From Lachnospiraceae bacterium NC2008 (GTDB taxonomy: Bacteria > Bacillota > Clostridia > Lachnospirales > Lachnospiraceae), in NCBI GenBank assembly GCA_000687675.1, contig JHWS01000011.1, positions 1 through 64,000 on the forward strand: DNA of 64,000 nt. Reading direction: 5' to 3'. Both the position numbers and the translations under genes were made by a program. The notes beneath the pieces were generated by a model. That model worked only from the letters and a program-made list of their open reading frames with translations. It was not told where the DNA came from and did no database searches. How positions within the stretch are numbered: the stretch's first letter is position 1; every line of letters starts with the position of its first letter. This document shows, piece after piece, positions 54,401 through 62,935 of the stretch.

Positions 54401-56159
54401 ATTTATTGATGTTATCTCGAAGGAAGTAAAGGATGCTTTCGAGAAGGCTGGATACAGCAGGGATTATGGTAAGGTTACTATTAGTAACAGACCTGACCTT
54501 TGCGAATATCAGTGTAACGGCGCTCTTGCAGGAGCAAAAGAGTATCATAAGCCACCTATTCAGATTGCTAATGATGTGGCAGGCTTTTTAGCTGACAGCG
54601 CAGCATTTTCAAAGGTTGAGGTAGTTAATCCAGGTTTTCTTAATTTAAACCTTAAGGATGAGTTTGTAAGTTCCTATGTAGCAGAGGCAGTTTCTAGTGA
54701 TAAATTTGGAGTTGATAAGGTTGATAATCCAGAAACTATAGTAATTGACTACGGCGGACCTAACGTAGCTAAGCCACTTCACGTTGGACACCTTCGTCCA
54801 GCTATTATTGGTGAAAGTATTAAGCGTATTGCAAAATATGCTGGCCATAATGTAATTGGTGATGTACATCTTGGTGACTGGGGACTTCCTATGGGTCAGA
54901 TTATTACTGAGCTTCAGGTTAGAAAACCAGATTTACCATATTTTGATGAAAGCTATACTGGAGAATATCCAGAAGAGCCACCATTTACAATTAGTGAACT
55001 TGAAGAAATCTATCCTTATGCAAGTGGACTTTGCAAGAAGGATGAAGAATATAAGGCTAAGGCTCTTGCAGCAACAGCCCAGCTTCAGAGTGGTAGAAGA
55101 GGTTATAGAGCTCTTTGGAAGCATATTCTTAATGTTTCTGTTAATGACCTTAAGAAGAACTATGAGAAGCTTGATGTACACTTTGAACTTTGGAAGGGTG
55201 AGTCTGATGTAGACGGACTTATTCCTGATATGGTTAAGAAGATGAAAGAGGAAGGCCATGCTTACATGAGTGATGGCGCTCTTGTTGTTGATGTTAAGGA
55301 AGAGACAGATAAGAAGGAACTTCCTCCATGTATTATCTTAAAGAGCGATGGTGCTGCTAACTATGAAACTACAGATTTAGCAACTATCATTCAAAGAGAG
55401 AAGGAGTTTAATCCTAATTCAATAATATACGTTGTTGATAAGAGACAGGAACTTCACTTTGTTCAGGTATTTAGATGTGCAAGAAAGACTGGACTTTGCA
55501 AAGAAAGTACAGGTCTTGAGTTTATTGGATTTGGTACTATGAACGGAAAAGATGGCCACGCATTTAAAACACGTGATGGCGGCGTTCTTAGACTTGAATA
55601 TTTCCTTAAGGAAATAAGCGATAAGATGTATGAGAAGATTATGGAGAACAAGCAGCTTCCTGAGGAAGAGGCAAAACAGACAGCAGATATAATCGCACTT
55701 GCTGCTGTTAAGTATGGTGACTTATCTAATCAGGCATCTAAGGACTATATTTTTGATATAGACAGATTTACTTCATTTGAAGGTGATACAGGCCCATATA
55801 TTCTTTATACTATGGTTAGAATTAAATCTATTCTTGCTAAGTATGTTGAAGCAGGTGGAAGTCTTGATGATCTTAAGATAGGCACCCCAAGAAGTGGCTA
55901 TGAAAAAACACTTCTTATGAAGATGGCTGGCTTTAATCAGATGATTGAAGAGGCATTTAAGGAAAGAGCACCACATAAGGTATGCTCATTTATCTATGAT
56001 ACTGCCAATGCATTCAACTCTTTTTATCATGAGACAAAGATTCTTTCTGAGGCTGATGAGGAAGTGAAGAAGCAGTACATAGCTCTTCTTAAGGGCTGCC
56101 TTGATATGCTTACAGCATGTACAGATTTACTTGGCTTTAAGGCACCAGAGAGAATGTAA
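54393..56159 (+). CDS. argS: Arginyl-tRNA synthetase
   Basis: A 588-residue class I synthetase. The HIGH motif reads HVGH within GGPNVAKPLHVGHLRP; the N-terminal Add-1 domain and C-terminal anticodon-binding DALR domain are present. ATG 54393 has AAAGGAAAC upstream and overlaps the queH end; the longer frame from 54315 lies inside queH. A terminator follows. Confidence 0.96.
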   Translation: MNKFIDVISKEVKDAFEKAGYSRDYGKVTISNRPDLCEYQCNGALAGAKEYHKPPIQIANDVAGFLADSAAFSKVEVVNPGFLNLNLKDEFVSSYVAEAVSSDKFGVDKVDNPETIVIDYGGPNVAKPLHVGHLRPAIIGESIKRIAKYAGHNVIGDVHLGDWGLPMGQIITELQVRKPDLPYFDESYTGEYPEEPPFTISELEEIYPYASGLCKKDEEYKAKALAATAQLQSGRRGYRALWKHILNVSVNDLKKNYEKLDVHFELWKGESDVDGLIPDMVKKMKEEGHAYMSDGALVVDVKEETDKKELPPCIILKSDGAANYETTDLATIIQREKEFNPNSIIYVVDKRQELHFVQVFRCARKTGLCKESTGLEFIGFGTMNGKDGHAFKTRDGGVLRLEYFLKEISDKMYEKIMENKQLPEEEAKQTADIIALAAVKYGDLSNQASKDYIFDIDRFTSFEGDTGPYILYTMVRIKSILAKYVEAGGSLDDLKIGTPRSGYEKTLLMKMAGFNQMIEEAFKERAPHKVCSFIYDTANAFNSFYHETKILSEADEEVKKQYIALLKGCLDMLTACTDLLGFKAPERM

Positions 56160-56165
56160 TATAGG

Positions 56166-56190
56166 ATAGAGGGGCTCGTCCCTCTATTCA
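56166..56190 (+). terminator. Terminator after argS
   Basis: An 8-bp stem ATAGAGGG/CCCTCTAT with a 6-base loop; the T-run is poor, so strength is uncertain. A second stem CTCCC..GGGAG lies at about 56211-56231. Confidence 0.6.
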
Positions 56191-56264
56191 TATGTATAAA
56201 AATGATTATTCCTCCCCTCGTTAGAGGGAGTGGATTTTAATTAGAAAAAGGGAGGATTATTTTT

Positions 56265-56462
56265 ATGGCAAAGACTAAGGTTGTTTTACAGGTTCCACAG
56301 GGAGACTTTGATGTAGAAAAGGTTTCTGAGAAGGCATATAAGGACTGTGTAAAGAAGTGTCCAAGCGAAGTTAAGGACTTCAATGTATATGTAAAACCTG
56401 AGGATGGAAAGGCATACTATACTGCAAATAAAGGAAAATTCACTGGTGATATAGATATCTAA
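56265..56462 (+). CDS. Small conserved protein (DUF6465-like)
   Basis: 65 residues, soluble, beginning AKTKVVLQVPQGDFDVEKVSEKA and ending YYTANKGKFTGDIDI. The pattern matches a small protein common in Lachnospiraceae, of unknown function. GGGAGGA ribosome site at a good distance before the ATG. Confidence 0.75.
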   Translation: MAKTKVVLQVPQGDFDVEKVSEKAYKDCVKKCPSEVKDFNVYVKPEDGKAYYTANKGKFTGDIDI

Positions 56463-56495
56463 TCACAAAATATTGAAATTTCTTGATTAAATTTG

Positions 56496-56524
56496 TTGAC
56501 AAGGTAAATTTTATTTGGTATTTT
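56496..56524 (+). promoter_or_regulatory. Promoter of the tRNA-Val/tRNA-Met pair
   Basis: TTGACA at 56496-56501, 17-base spacer, TATTTT at 56519-56524; the first tRNA begins 19 bases later. Confidence 0.75.
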
Positions 56525-56542
56525 AGTAAGGCAGGTTTGCAA

Positions 56543-56615
56543 GGGGTCTTAGCTCAGCTGGGAGAGCATCTGCCTTACAAGCAGAGGGTCACAGGTTCGA
56601 GCCCTGTAGGCCCCA
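56543..56615 (+). tRNA. tRNA-Val (anticodon TAC)
   Basis: 73 bases: acceptor GGGGTCT/AGGCCCC with one G-U, D-arm GCTCAGCTGGGAGAGC, anticodon loop CTTACAA, T-arm ACAGGTTCGAGCCCTGT, discriminator A. CCA not encoded. Confidence 0.96.
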
Positions 56616-56638
56616 TATATCTGTAAACAATTTAATAT

Positions 56639-56712
56639 GGCGAGATGGCTCAACTGGCTAGAGCATTCGGTTCATACCCGGAGGGTTGAGGGTTCGAGTC
56701 CCCCTCTCGCTA
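56639..56712 (+). tRNA. tRNA-Met (anticodon CAT)
   Basis: 74 bases: acceptor GGCGAGA/TCTCGCT closing with a G-U pair, anticodon loop TTCATAC, T-arm GAGGGTTCGAGTCCCCC. It lacks the three G-C pairs that mark initiator tRNA, so it is an elongator Met; a lysidine-modified Ile tRNA cannot be excluded. Confidence 0.92.
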
Positions 56713-56716
56713 CTAA

Positions 56717-56743
56717 AAGGAGAACTTTTAAGTTCTCTTTTTT
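56717..56743 (+). terminator. Terminator after tRNA-Met
   Basis: GAGAACT-ttta-AGTTCTC followed by TTTTTT. Confidence 0.88.
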
Positions 56744-56969
56744 GTTGTCTTCAACAGATATGGAGTCTATGTATTTAAACGGTGCAGTCGGTGACGGCAT
56801 AATTATTGTCATGGACTCGATTTAGATTAATGATATGATATAAACTCAAAAACGATATAAAATCACGATTTTGAAAATAAAACAATAGTAAAATAGCACA
56901 TTTTCACGGGGGAATATGTGTGAAATATAGATAAATACTGCGTTTTAGAATTAAAAAACTAGATATTCC
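56744..56969. other. Intergenic region between tRNA-Met and HU
   Basis: No gene. A 9-bp inverted repeat GAGTCTATG/CATGGACTC (one G-U or mismatch) encloses about 40 bases at 56763-56819, and TTTCAC..GTGAAA flanks a G-run near 56902-56926. These may be regulatory or a short RNA; no firm call. Confidence 0.3.
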
Positions 56970-56997
56970 TTGACTTGGATACTAGATATGGTATTAT
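56970..56997 (+). promoter_or_regulatory. Promoter of the HU gene
   Basis: TTGACT at 56970-56975, 16-base spacer, TATTAT at 56992-56997; GGAGGAG ribosome site before the ATG at 57034. Confidence 0.75.
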
Positions 56998-57033
56998 GAA
57001 GGTACTAAAAAACTATATGGAGGAGAATTACAA

Positions 57034-57321
57034 ATGAACAAGACAGAATTAGTTGAAGCTATTGCTAAGCAGGCTGGTCTTTCAAAGAAAGCATCTGACG
57101 ACGCTGTTAAGGCTTTCGTTGAGACAGTTACAAAGGAACTTAAGAAGGGCGAGAAGGTTACATTAATCGGCTTTGGTACATTCGAAGTTTCTAAGAGAAG
57201 CGCAAGAAAGGGTAGAAACCCACAGACAGGCGCTGAAATCAAGATTAAGGCTTCTAAGGCTCCTAAGTTCAAAGCTGGTAAGGCTTTAAAGGATGCTGTA
57301 AACGGCGCAAAGAAGAAATAA
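57034..57321 (+). CDS. hup: HU-type DNA-binding protein
   Basis: A 95-residue nucleoid protein. [19 protein letters not shown], then [20 protein letters not shown], the DNA-binding arm with the conserved RNP (PQTGAEIKI following), and a Lys-rich end. Own promoter and terminator. Confidence 0.97.
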   Translation: MNKTELVEAIAKQAGLSKKASDDAVKAFVETVTKELKKGEKVTLIGFGTFEVSKRSARKGRNPQTGAEIKIKASKAPKFKAGKALKDAVNGAKKK

Positions 57322-57357
57322 TTAATTTCAACTTTGATCAATTTAGTATTTTAGTAG

Positions 57358-57388
57358 AAAAAGCACAGATTTTATCTGTGCTTTTTTA
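57358..57388 (+). terminator. Terminator after HU gene
   Basis: GCACAGAT-ttt-ATCTGTGC flanked by AAAAA and TTTTTT. Confidence 0.93.
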
Positions 57389-57491
57389 TTGAAAACTTTT
57401 ATTAAGTTATATTGATTTATAATCACTTTTTATTTATACTTATTAAGTTAGTTCTCATAATGGGGGATAAAGTATAAGGAGGTTTTGCGCG

Positions 57492-59027
57492 ATGGCAATG
57501 TTTGAATGCCCTGGTTGCAAAAGAATAGTAGACGAAGAGACTAAGGTCTGCTTCAATTGTGGTTATAATATTAAAAAGTATGTAAAAGAATTAAAGAAGG
57601 GGAAGAAGAACATAGGTAAAGAAACTATGTCCCTTTCTTCAGTATATTCTAACGATAAAGTTGCGGCTATCAATTTACCAAAACTTGATTTTCTTAGTGG
57701 TAAAAAGGCTGAGGATAAGCCTGCTGAAAAGGCAGCTCCAGTAGAACAGCCAATATTCGATTCACCACTTCTTAATGCACAGGCTAAGAAGATAGAAGAG
57801 GCACAGGCTCCTGTTCCTACAGCAGAAACAGTTGCAGCTCCAGTAGCTGAGCCAGCACCTGCTCCTGCACCAAGTGTAGGGCTTAACCCTACAGCACCAC
57901 TTCCAAGTGCAGGTCTTAATCCAGAAGCACCTCTTCCAACTGCAGGACTTAACCCAGCTGCTCCTATTCCAGCAACAGGACTTAATCCAGAGGCACCACT
58001 TCCAGTGGCACCAGCTCCAGCAGCACCAGTTGCTTCAGCACCTATGCAGGCACCTAATCCATTTAGAGATACAGTTGCTACTTCAGCTCCTATACCAGCA
58101 CCAGTTGCACCAGTTGCTCCACTTACACCAAGTCCAGCACCTGCAGCTCCAGTAGAACAGCCAATATTTGATTCACCAGCTCTTAATGCCAGAGCTAATG
58201 AAATAGCTAGCGGCGTAGCACCTTCTTCTGCAACACAGGCAGCGACACAGGTAGCACCAGCGCCAGTTCCAGCGGCAGGACTTAATCCGGCAGCGCCACT
58301 TCCAGCAGCGGGACTTAATCCGGCAGCACCTATTCCTAATGGCAATCCATTTGCAAGTGCAAATCAGAGCTACGGCGCTACACCAGTAGGTGCACCTAAT
58401 CCACTTACTTCTAATGCGGCAGCACCAAAGCCAGCTCAGAATACATTTAATCCTAATCTATTTAATGCTAATGTAAGTAGTGCAGGTACCAATAACCCAG
58501 GCGTTGCAGGTAATCCACTATTAAGTGCAGCTCCTGCACCAAGCGCAGCTCCAAAGAAAGAGCCTAAGAGAATTATTAAAACTGAGGCACCAAAGGAAGA
58601 ACTATTATTTGAGTCTCCACTTCTTAATATGGAGGCTAAGAAGATTGCTTCTGGTGAGATCCTTCCAGCTAATCAGCGTCCAAAGGAAGAGAAGACAACA
58701 CAGGAATTCGGCTCTATGTTTGGTGAACATAGCAATTCAGTTGCCAATGCAACTATTAATAAAAATCCTGCCGGCGTATTTACAACATATGGCCAGCAGA
58801 GAGCACCGGGACATATTCCACCATATGCAGCACAGCCTGTGCAGCAGCAACAGCACTCAGCTAATCCGCTGCTTCAGTCACAGTCACCTGCAGCGGCTCC
58901 TGTTAATCCATTTATGGCTGCTAACAGTTCACTAGGTGGAGGCAATCCACTTCTTGCAGGAAATCCACTTCTTGGTGGTGGCGCTGCTCCAGCAGGTCAG
59001 GCACCAGGCGGAACATTTGGACAATAA
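57492..59027 (+). CDS. Zinc-ribbon protein with Pro/Ala-rich repeats
   Basis: 511 residues. A zinc ribbon at 4-20 (CPGCK..CFNCG) is followed by a basic stretch and then a long Pro/Ala/Asn-rich disordered region. An 11-residue unit of the form AGLNPxAPLPx recurs about four times at 127-171 and twice at 260-283. A separate motif of the form (I/L)FDSPLLNxxAKKI recurs at about 86, 224 and 371. No membrane helix or signal peptide, so cytoplasmic. Function unknown; it looks like a scaffold with repeated docking peptides. The minus-strand frame over it is a low-complexity shadow. Confidence 0.75.
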   Translation: MAMFECPGCKRIVDEETKVCFNCGYNIKKYVKELKKGKKNIGKETMSLSSVYSNDKVAAINLPKLDFLSGKKAEDKPAEKAAPVEQPIFDSPLLNAQAKKIEEAQAPVPTAETVAAPVAEPAPAPAPSVGLNPTAPLPSAGLNPEAPLPTAGLNPAAPIPATGLNPEAPLPVAPAPAAPVASAPMQAPNPFRDTVATSAPIPAPVAPVAPLTPSPAPAAPVEQPIFDSPALNARANEIASGVAPSSATQAATQVAPAPVPAAGLNPAAPLPAAGLNPAAPIPNGNPFASANQSYGATPVGAPNPLTSNAAAPKPAQNTFNPNLFNANVSSAGTNNPGVAGNPLLSAAPAPSAAPKKEPKRIIKTEAPKEELLFESPLLNMEAKKIASGEILPANQRPKEEKTTQEFGSMFGEHSNSVANATINKNPAGVFTTYGQQRAPGHIPPYAAQPVQQQQHSANPLLQSQSPAAAPVNPFMAANSSLGGGNPLLAGNPLLGGGAAPAGQAPGGTFGQ

Positions 59028-59032
59028 TTATT

Positions 59033-59068
59033 AGAGCTTCCCTTTGGGGAGCTCTTTTTGTTTTTTTA
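59033..59068 (+). terminator. Terminator after the repeat protein
   Basis: AGAGCT and TCCC pair with GGGG and AGCTCT around a TTT loop, followed by a T-rich run. A second hairpin (TTATACA/TGTATAA) lies at about 59079-59097. Confidence 0.85.
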
Positions 59069-59122
59069 GGCCTGTTTTATACAAGCTCGCCTGTATAAGG
59101 CTTTTGTGATAAGATTTTATAT

Positions 59123-59755
59123 ATGATAGATAGAGTTAATAATTCCTATACAAATTCATATCTAAACAATGGTACCAAAGCCAGAAACGTTGGGAAAAGT
59201 GAAGATGTACCAGAGTTTCTTCTTGATTATGATACCAGAGGTGTAGTCTGGGATAGAGATGATAAGAAACAAAATCAGGTTCCTAATCTACAAAAAGAAA
59301 CTAAAAAACCTGAGCTAAAAGATACCTATGAAAGAAGTCAGGATTATACAAAGCCAGAACCGGTAAAAGCTGAAGTATCAGCTTCTTCAGGGCTTGGCAT
59401 CCTCGATGGAATAAAGAAACTATTTAAACGAATATTTGATTTTATTTGGTATGGGGATCAAAAGCCAGAAGAAACTGCTGATAAAGAAAAGGCAGATATT
59501 AGTATTCCTGCAGAGGAAAAACTTAATCAGGCCAGCAAAACCAAAGATTATACCGGCCTTGATGAAAATGAAAAGGATTCCCTTATCAGGAAATTAATAT
59601 CCAGACACGATACAGATGCAGTAGTTGATGTACTTACTGACGGTGGAAAGAATATGCCTGCAAGATGCACCAGTCTGGTTACATATTATGACAGACAGGG
59701 AAATTTAGTTAGTGATAATAGTGTGATGAGGCATGAACACGATATGAAGTTTTAA
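59123..59755 (+). CDS. Hypothetical soluble protein
   Basis: 210 residues, highly charged, no signal peptide. A short hydrophobic/amphipathic patch ILDGIKKLFKRIFDFIWYG at about 93-111 could bind a membrane. The C-terminal 55 residues (ENEKDSLIRKLISRHDTDAVVDVLTDGG onward) look ordered, the rest disordered. No clear ribosome site. Not recognised. Confidence 0.55.
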   Translation: MIDRVNNSYTNSYLNNGTKARNVGKSEDVPEFLLDYDTRGVVWDRDDKKQNQVPNLQKETKKPELKDTYERSQDYTKPEPVKAEVSASSGLGILDGIKKLFKRIFDFIWYGDQKPEETADKEKADISIPAEEKLNQASKTKDYTGLDENEKDSLIRKLISRHDTDAVVDVLTDGGKNMPARCTSLVTYYDRQGNLVSDNSVMRHEHDMKF

Positions 59756-59847
59756 CCTAATTTACACAGGTTTTTCCTTAACAAGAGGTATATTTTATGC
59801 TACAATAGCACTATATGTTGGACATAGTTCAAAAGGAGGGTTACGTG

Positions 59848-60393
59848 ATGTCAGAGATGGATAATGAAGTAGTTGTTTCAGAAAACGGCAATAGCAGAGA
59901 GGTAGCAATGCAGAAGGCTGAGGTCTTCATGGATTGTATTGATAAGATCAACAGTGCTATTGAGTCTATGGGTATTCATTTTGAAAACCTTAGTAGCAAG
60001 CTTTCTAATATGAGCGAGAAAACAGGTTCCATAGAGGCAGATGTTAAGGAAACATCAGAAGTTGTTTCTAAGATTCGTGCCAATGCTTCTAAGTCAAAGA
60101 TTCTTGCACTTAATGCTTCAATTGAGGCAGCAAGAAGTGGTGAAGCAGGCAAGGGATTTACAGTAGTAGCAAAAGAGATGGGAGATATGGCAACAGCATC
60201 TGGAACATCAGCTACTGAAATCAATACTTCTCTTACTTCTATATTTGAACATCTCAGTGAGATTACATCTTCAATTGACGAAGCTAATGACCTAGCTTCA
60301 AAGCAGAATGAATCAATCAGAGAAATCGAAGAAGCTCTTCGAAGTGCTTTAGAAGCTGCTGCAGGTCTTGGAGAAGCTCTTCAGAATTTATAA
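59848..60393 (+). CDS. Short soluble methyl-accepting-chemotaxis-like signalling protein
   Basis: 181 residues, all helical coiled coil. It contains the receptor hairpin tip: KILALNASIEAARSGEAGKGFTVVAKEM, the region that contacts CheA/CheW. It has no membrane helix, sensor or HAMP domain. ATG 59848 follows GGAGGG at 11 bases. Possible cytoplasmic chemoreceptor or a partner stabilising receptor arrays; no che genes are near. Confidence 0.8.
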   Translation: MSEMDNEVVVSENGNSREVAMQKAEVFMDCIDKINSAIESMGIHFENLSSKLSNMSEKTGSIEADVKETSEVVSKIRANASKSKILALNASIEAARSGEAGKGFTVVAKEMGDMATASGTSATEINTSLTSIFEHLSEITSSIDEANDLASKQNESIREIEEALRSALEAAAGLGEALQNL

Positions 60394-60425
60394 TATTTAA
60401 ACTGGTTAGGAAGGCATAGATACTG

Positions 60426-60962
60426 ATGCGAGTAGGAATGGGATATGATGTTCATAAGCTTGGTAAGGACAGAGACCTTATCATAGGAGGTGTTAAGATA
60501 CCTTTCGAGCTGGGGCTTATAGGTCATTCAGATGCAGACGTATTATTACATGCAATAAGCGATGCCCTCTTAGGAGCTGCGGCTCTTGGAGATATAGGCA
60601 AGCATTTTCCAGATACAGATGATGCGTATAAGGGAATATCTAGTATTATCCTTCTTGAGAAGGTTGGCGAACTTATTACAGATGAGGGCTATTTTATAGA
60701 GAATATTGATGCTACTATAATAGCTCAAAAGCCAAAGATGAGACCTTATATTGATCAGATGAGAGAGAACATAGCTAAGGCTCTTGCCCTTGATATTAGT
60801 CAGGTTAATGTTAAGGCAACAACAGAAGAAGGTCTTGGCTTTACTGGTAATATGGAAGGCATATCTTCACAGGCAGTGTGTATGCTTACATCGCCAGGTG
60901 ATATGAACTATGGACTAATTGGCGGCGGCTGTAGTGGCTGCAGTGGTTGTCCAAAAGCGTAA
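60426..60962 (+). CDS. ispF: 2-C-methyl-D-erythritol 2,4-cyclodiphosphate synthase with Cys-rich tail
   Basis: A non-mevalonate isoprenoid enzyme. [12 protein letters not shown] carries the metal-binding Asp/His, then [21 protein letters not shown] and [12 protein letters not shown]. Usual length is about 158; this has 178 residues, the extra 20 ending [10 protein letters not shown], a tri-Cys cluster that might bind metal. Terminator follows. Confidence 0.94.
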   Translation: MRVGMGYDVHKLGKDRDLIIGGVKIPFELGLIGHSDADVLLHAISDALLGAAALGDIGKHFPDTDDAYKGISSIILLEKVGELITDEGYFIENIDATIIAQKPKMRPYIDQMRENIAKALALDISQVNVKATTEEGLGFTGNMEGISSQAVCMLTSPGDMNYGLIGGGCSGCSGCPKA

Positions 60963-61020
60963 TAGTAACTTATTAGAAATTAATTGTAGTCTTGAGAAAA
61001 ACTCATAAATAAGTATTTAA

Positions 61021-61048
61021 GGCTCTGAATGATTTCGGAGCTTTTTTA
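61021..61048 (+). terminator. Terminator after ispF
   Basis: GCTCTGAA/TTCGGAGC with a 4-base loop and TTTTTT. Confidence 0.88.
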
Positions 61049-61083
61049 TGGAAATATAACATTATAACGGAGTCGTTGACATC

Positions 61084-62490
61084 ATGAGAATTTACAACAC
61101 ATTAACAAGAAATATTGAAGAATTTAAGCCTAATGTTGAAGGAAAGGTTGCAATGTATACATGTGGACCTACAGTTTACCACTATGCACATATCGGTAAC
61201 CTTAGAAGCTACATTATGGAAGATGTTCTTGAAAAGACACTTAGATACATCGGTTATGATGTTAAACGTGTTATGAATATCACTGACGTTGGACATCTTA
61301 CAAGTGATGCCGACACTGGTGAAGATAAGATGCTTAAAGGTGCTAAGAGAGAGCATAAGACAGTTATGGATATTGCAAAGTTCTATACTGATGCATTTTT
61401 CTCTGATGCAGGAAAGCTTCATATCAAGACTCCAGATGTTGTAGAGCCTGCAACAAACTGTATTCCAGAATTCATTAACATGATTAAAGTTCTTCTTGAG
61501 AAAGAATATGCTTATATCGCAGGTGATAATGTATACTTTGATACATCAAAGCTTAAGGACTACTATGTATTCTCAAGCCAGAAGGAAAGTGAACTTCTTG
61601 AAGGCGTTCGTGACGACGTAGATGTTGATGAGAATAAGAAGAATAAGAGTGACTTCGTTCTTTGGTTCACAAAGTCTAAGTTTGATGACCAGGAACTTAA
61701 ATGGGAAAGTCCATGGGGCAAGGGATATCCAGGATGGCATATAGAGTGCTCATGCATCAGTATGAAGCATCTTGGTGAGTATATGGATATTCACTGTGGT
61801 GGTGTAGATAATATATTCCCACACCATACTAATGAGATCGCTCAGTCAGAGAGCTACCTTGGACATAAGTGGTGTAATTACTGGTTCCATGTTCATCACC
61901 TTATTGATAAGAATGGTAAGATGAGTAAGTCTAAGGGTGATTTCCTTACAGTTTCTCTTCTTGAGGAAAAAGGATATTCACCACTTGCATATAGAATGTT
62001 CTGCTTACAGTCACATTATCGTAAGCCACTTGAATTCTCATTTGATACACTTGATAACGTATCATCTGCATATACAAAGCTTCTTAATAAGATTGCTAAT
62101 CTTAAGGATGATGGAGCAGTTGATACTAAGGTATTTGAAGAGTATGATGCAAAATTCAAGGATGCATTATCAGATGACCTTAATACATCAATGGCGATTA
62201 CAATAGTATATGATGCACTTAAGGCTGATACTAATGATGCAACAAAGAAGGCACTTATTGAAAGTTTCGATAAGGTTCTTTCGCTTGGACTTCTTGAAGG
62301 CAAGGCTCTTAATAAGAATGAAAATACAGACAGCGAGCTTGAAAATTTTGTTCTTGCTAAGATAGAAGAACGTAAGGAAGCTAAGAAGGCTAAAGACTTT
62401 GCCAAGGCAGATGCTATAAGAGATGAGCTTCTTGCCAGGGGTGTTGTTATTGAAGATACAAGAGAGGGTGTAAAGTGGCATCTGAAATAG
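61084..62490 (+). CDS. cysS: Cysteinyl-tRNA synthetase
   Basis: 468 residues. CGPTVYHYAHIGNLR (HIGH-type motif with zinc-binding Cys), GWHIECSCIS, HHTNEIAQSE and KMSKSKG. The 3' end overlaps mrnC by 16 bases, as in many Firmicutes. Confidence 0.97.
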   Translation: MRIYNTLTRNIEEFKPNVEGKVAMYTCGPTVYHYAHIGNLRSYIMEDVLEKTLRYIGYDVKRVMNITDVGHLTSDADTGEDKMLKGAKREHKTVMDIAKFYTDAFFSDAGKLHIKTPDVVEPATNCIPEFINMIKVLLEKEYAYIAGDNVYFDTSKLKDYYVFSSQKESELLEGVRDDVDVDENKKNKSDFVLWFTKSKFDDQELKWESPWGKGYPGWHIECSCISMKHLGEYMDIHCGGVDNIFPHHTNEIAQSESYLGHKWCNYWFHVHHLIDKNGKMSKSKGDFLTVSLLEEKGYSPLAYRMFCLQSHYRKPLEFSFDTLDNVSSAYTKLLNKIANLKDDGAVDTKVFEEYDAKFKDALSDDLNTSMAITIVYDALKADTNDATKKALIESFDKVLSLGLLEGKALNKNENTDSELENFVLAKIEERKEAKKAKDFAKADAIRDELLARGVVIEDTREGVKWHLK

Positions 62491-62912
62491 AGCTTCTTGA
62501 TAGTTTAAAAGACCAGTTTAATCTAGGGGAGAAGGATCCAAAGTCCTACTCCCCTTTAGTGCTTGCATACGTTGGGGACTGTATTTATGAGATGATTATA
62601 AGAACAGTTCTGGTTCATAAGCGTGACAGTCAGGTTCAGAAACTTCATAAAGAAGCTACCTGGTTTGTAAAAGCAGCAACCCAGGCTATGATAGTAGAAA
62701 AACTTATGCCTCTTTTATCAGAAGAAGAACAGGACGTATATAGAAGAGGCAAGAATGCCAAATCCCATACAGCTCCTAAGAATGCTGATTTAGGAGATTA
62801 TCATAAGGCTACAGGTTTCGAGGCTCTGGCTGGATACTTGTATCTAAGCCACAATACAGGCCGTCTTATTGACCTTGTTAAGGTTGCCTTAGAAGACGAA
62901 TTTGATAAATAG
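62475..62912 (+). CDS. mrnC: Mini-ribonuclease III
   Basis: 145 residues, RNase III catalytic domain only, maturing 23S rRNA. LAYVGDCIYEMIIRTVLV has the acidic catalytic residues, and GLxLDLGDYHKATGFEALAGYLYL-like ending (ADLGDYHKATGFEALAGYL) the second set. GTG start within cysS, so translation is coupled. Confidence 0.94.
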   Translation: MASEIELLDSLKDQFNLGEKDPKSYSPLVLAYVGDCIYEMIIRTVLVHKRDSQVQKLHKEATWFVKAATQAMIVEKLMPLLSEEEQDVYRRGKNAKSHTAPKNADLGDYHKATGFEALAGYLYLSHNTGRLIDLVKVALEDEFDK

Positions 62913-62935
62913 TAACTGCTTTATTTGGAGGAAAT

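Noticed and set aside
56637-56825. 62-residue open frame over tRNA-Met
   Set aside because: It reads through the tRNA and its terminator.
57563-58345. 260-residue minus-strand frame, Gly/Ala/Ser-rich
   Set aside because: It is the antisense of the Pro/Ala repeats on the plus strand; low-complexity antisense frames stay open by composition.
57870-58345. Possible CRISPR or tandem DNA repeat
   Set aside because: The repetition is at protein level (AGLNPxAPLP); DNA units vary, adjoin without spacers and stay in frame.
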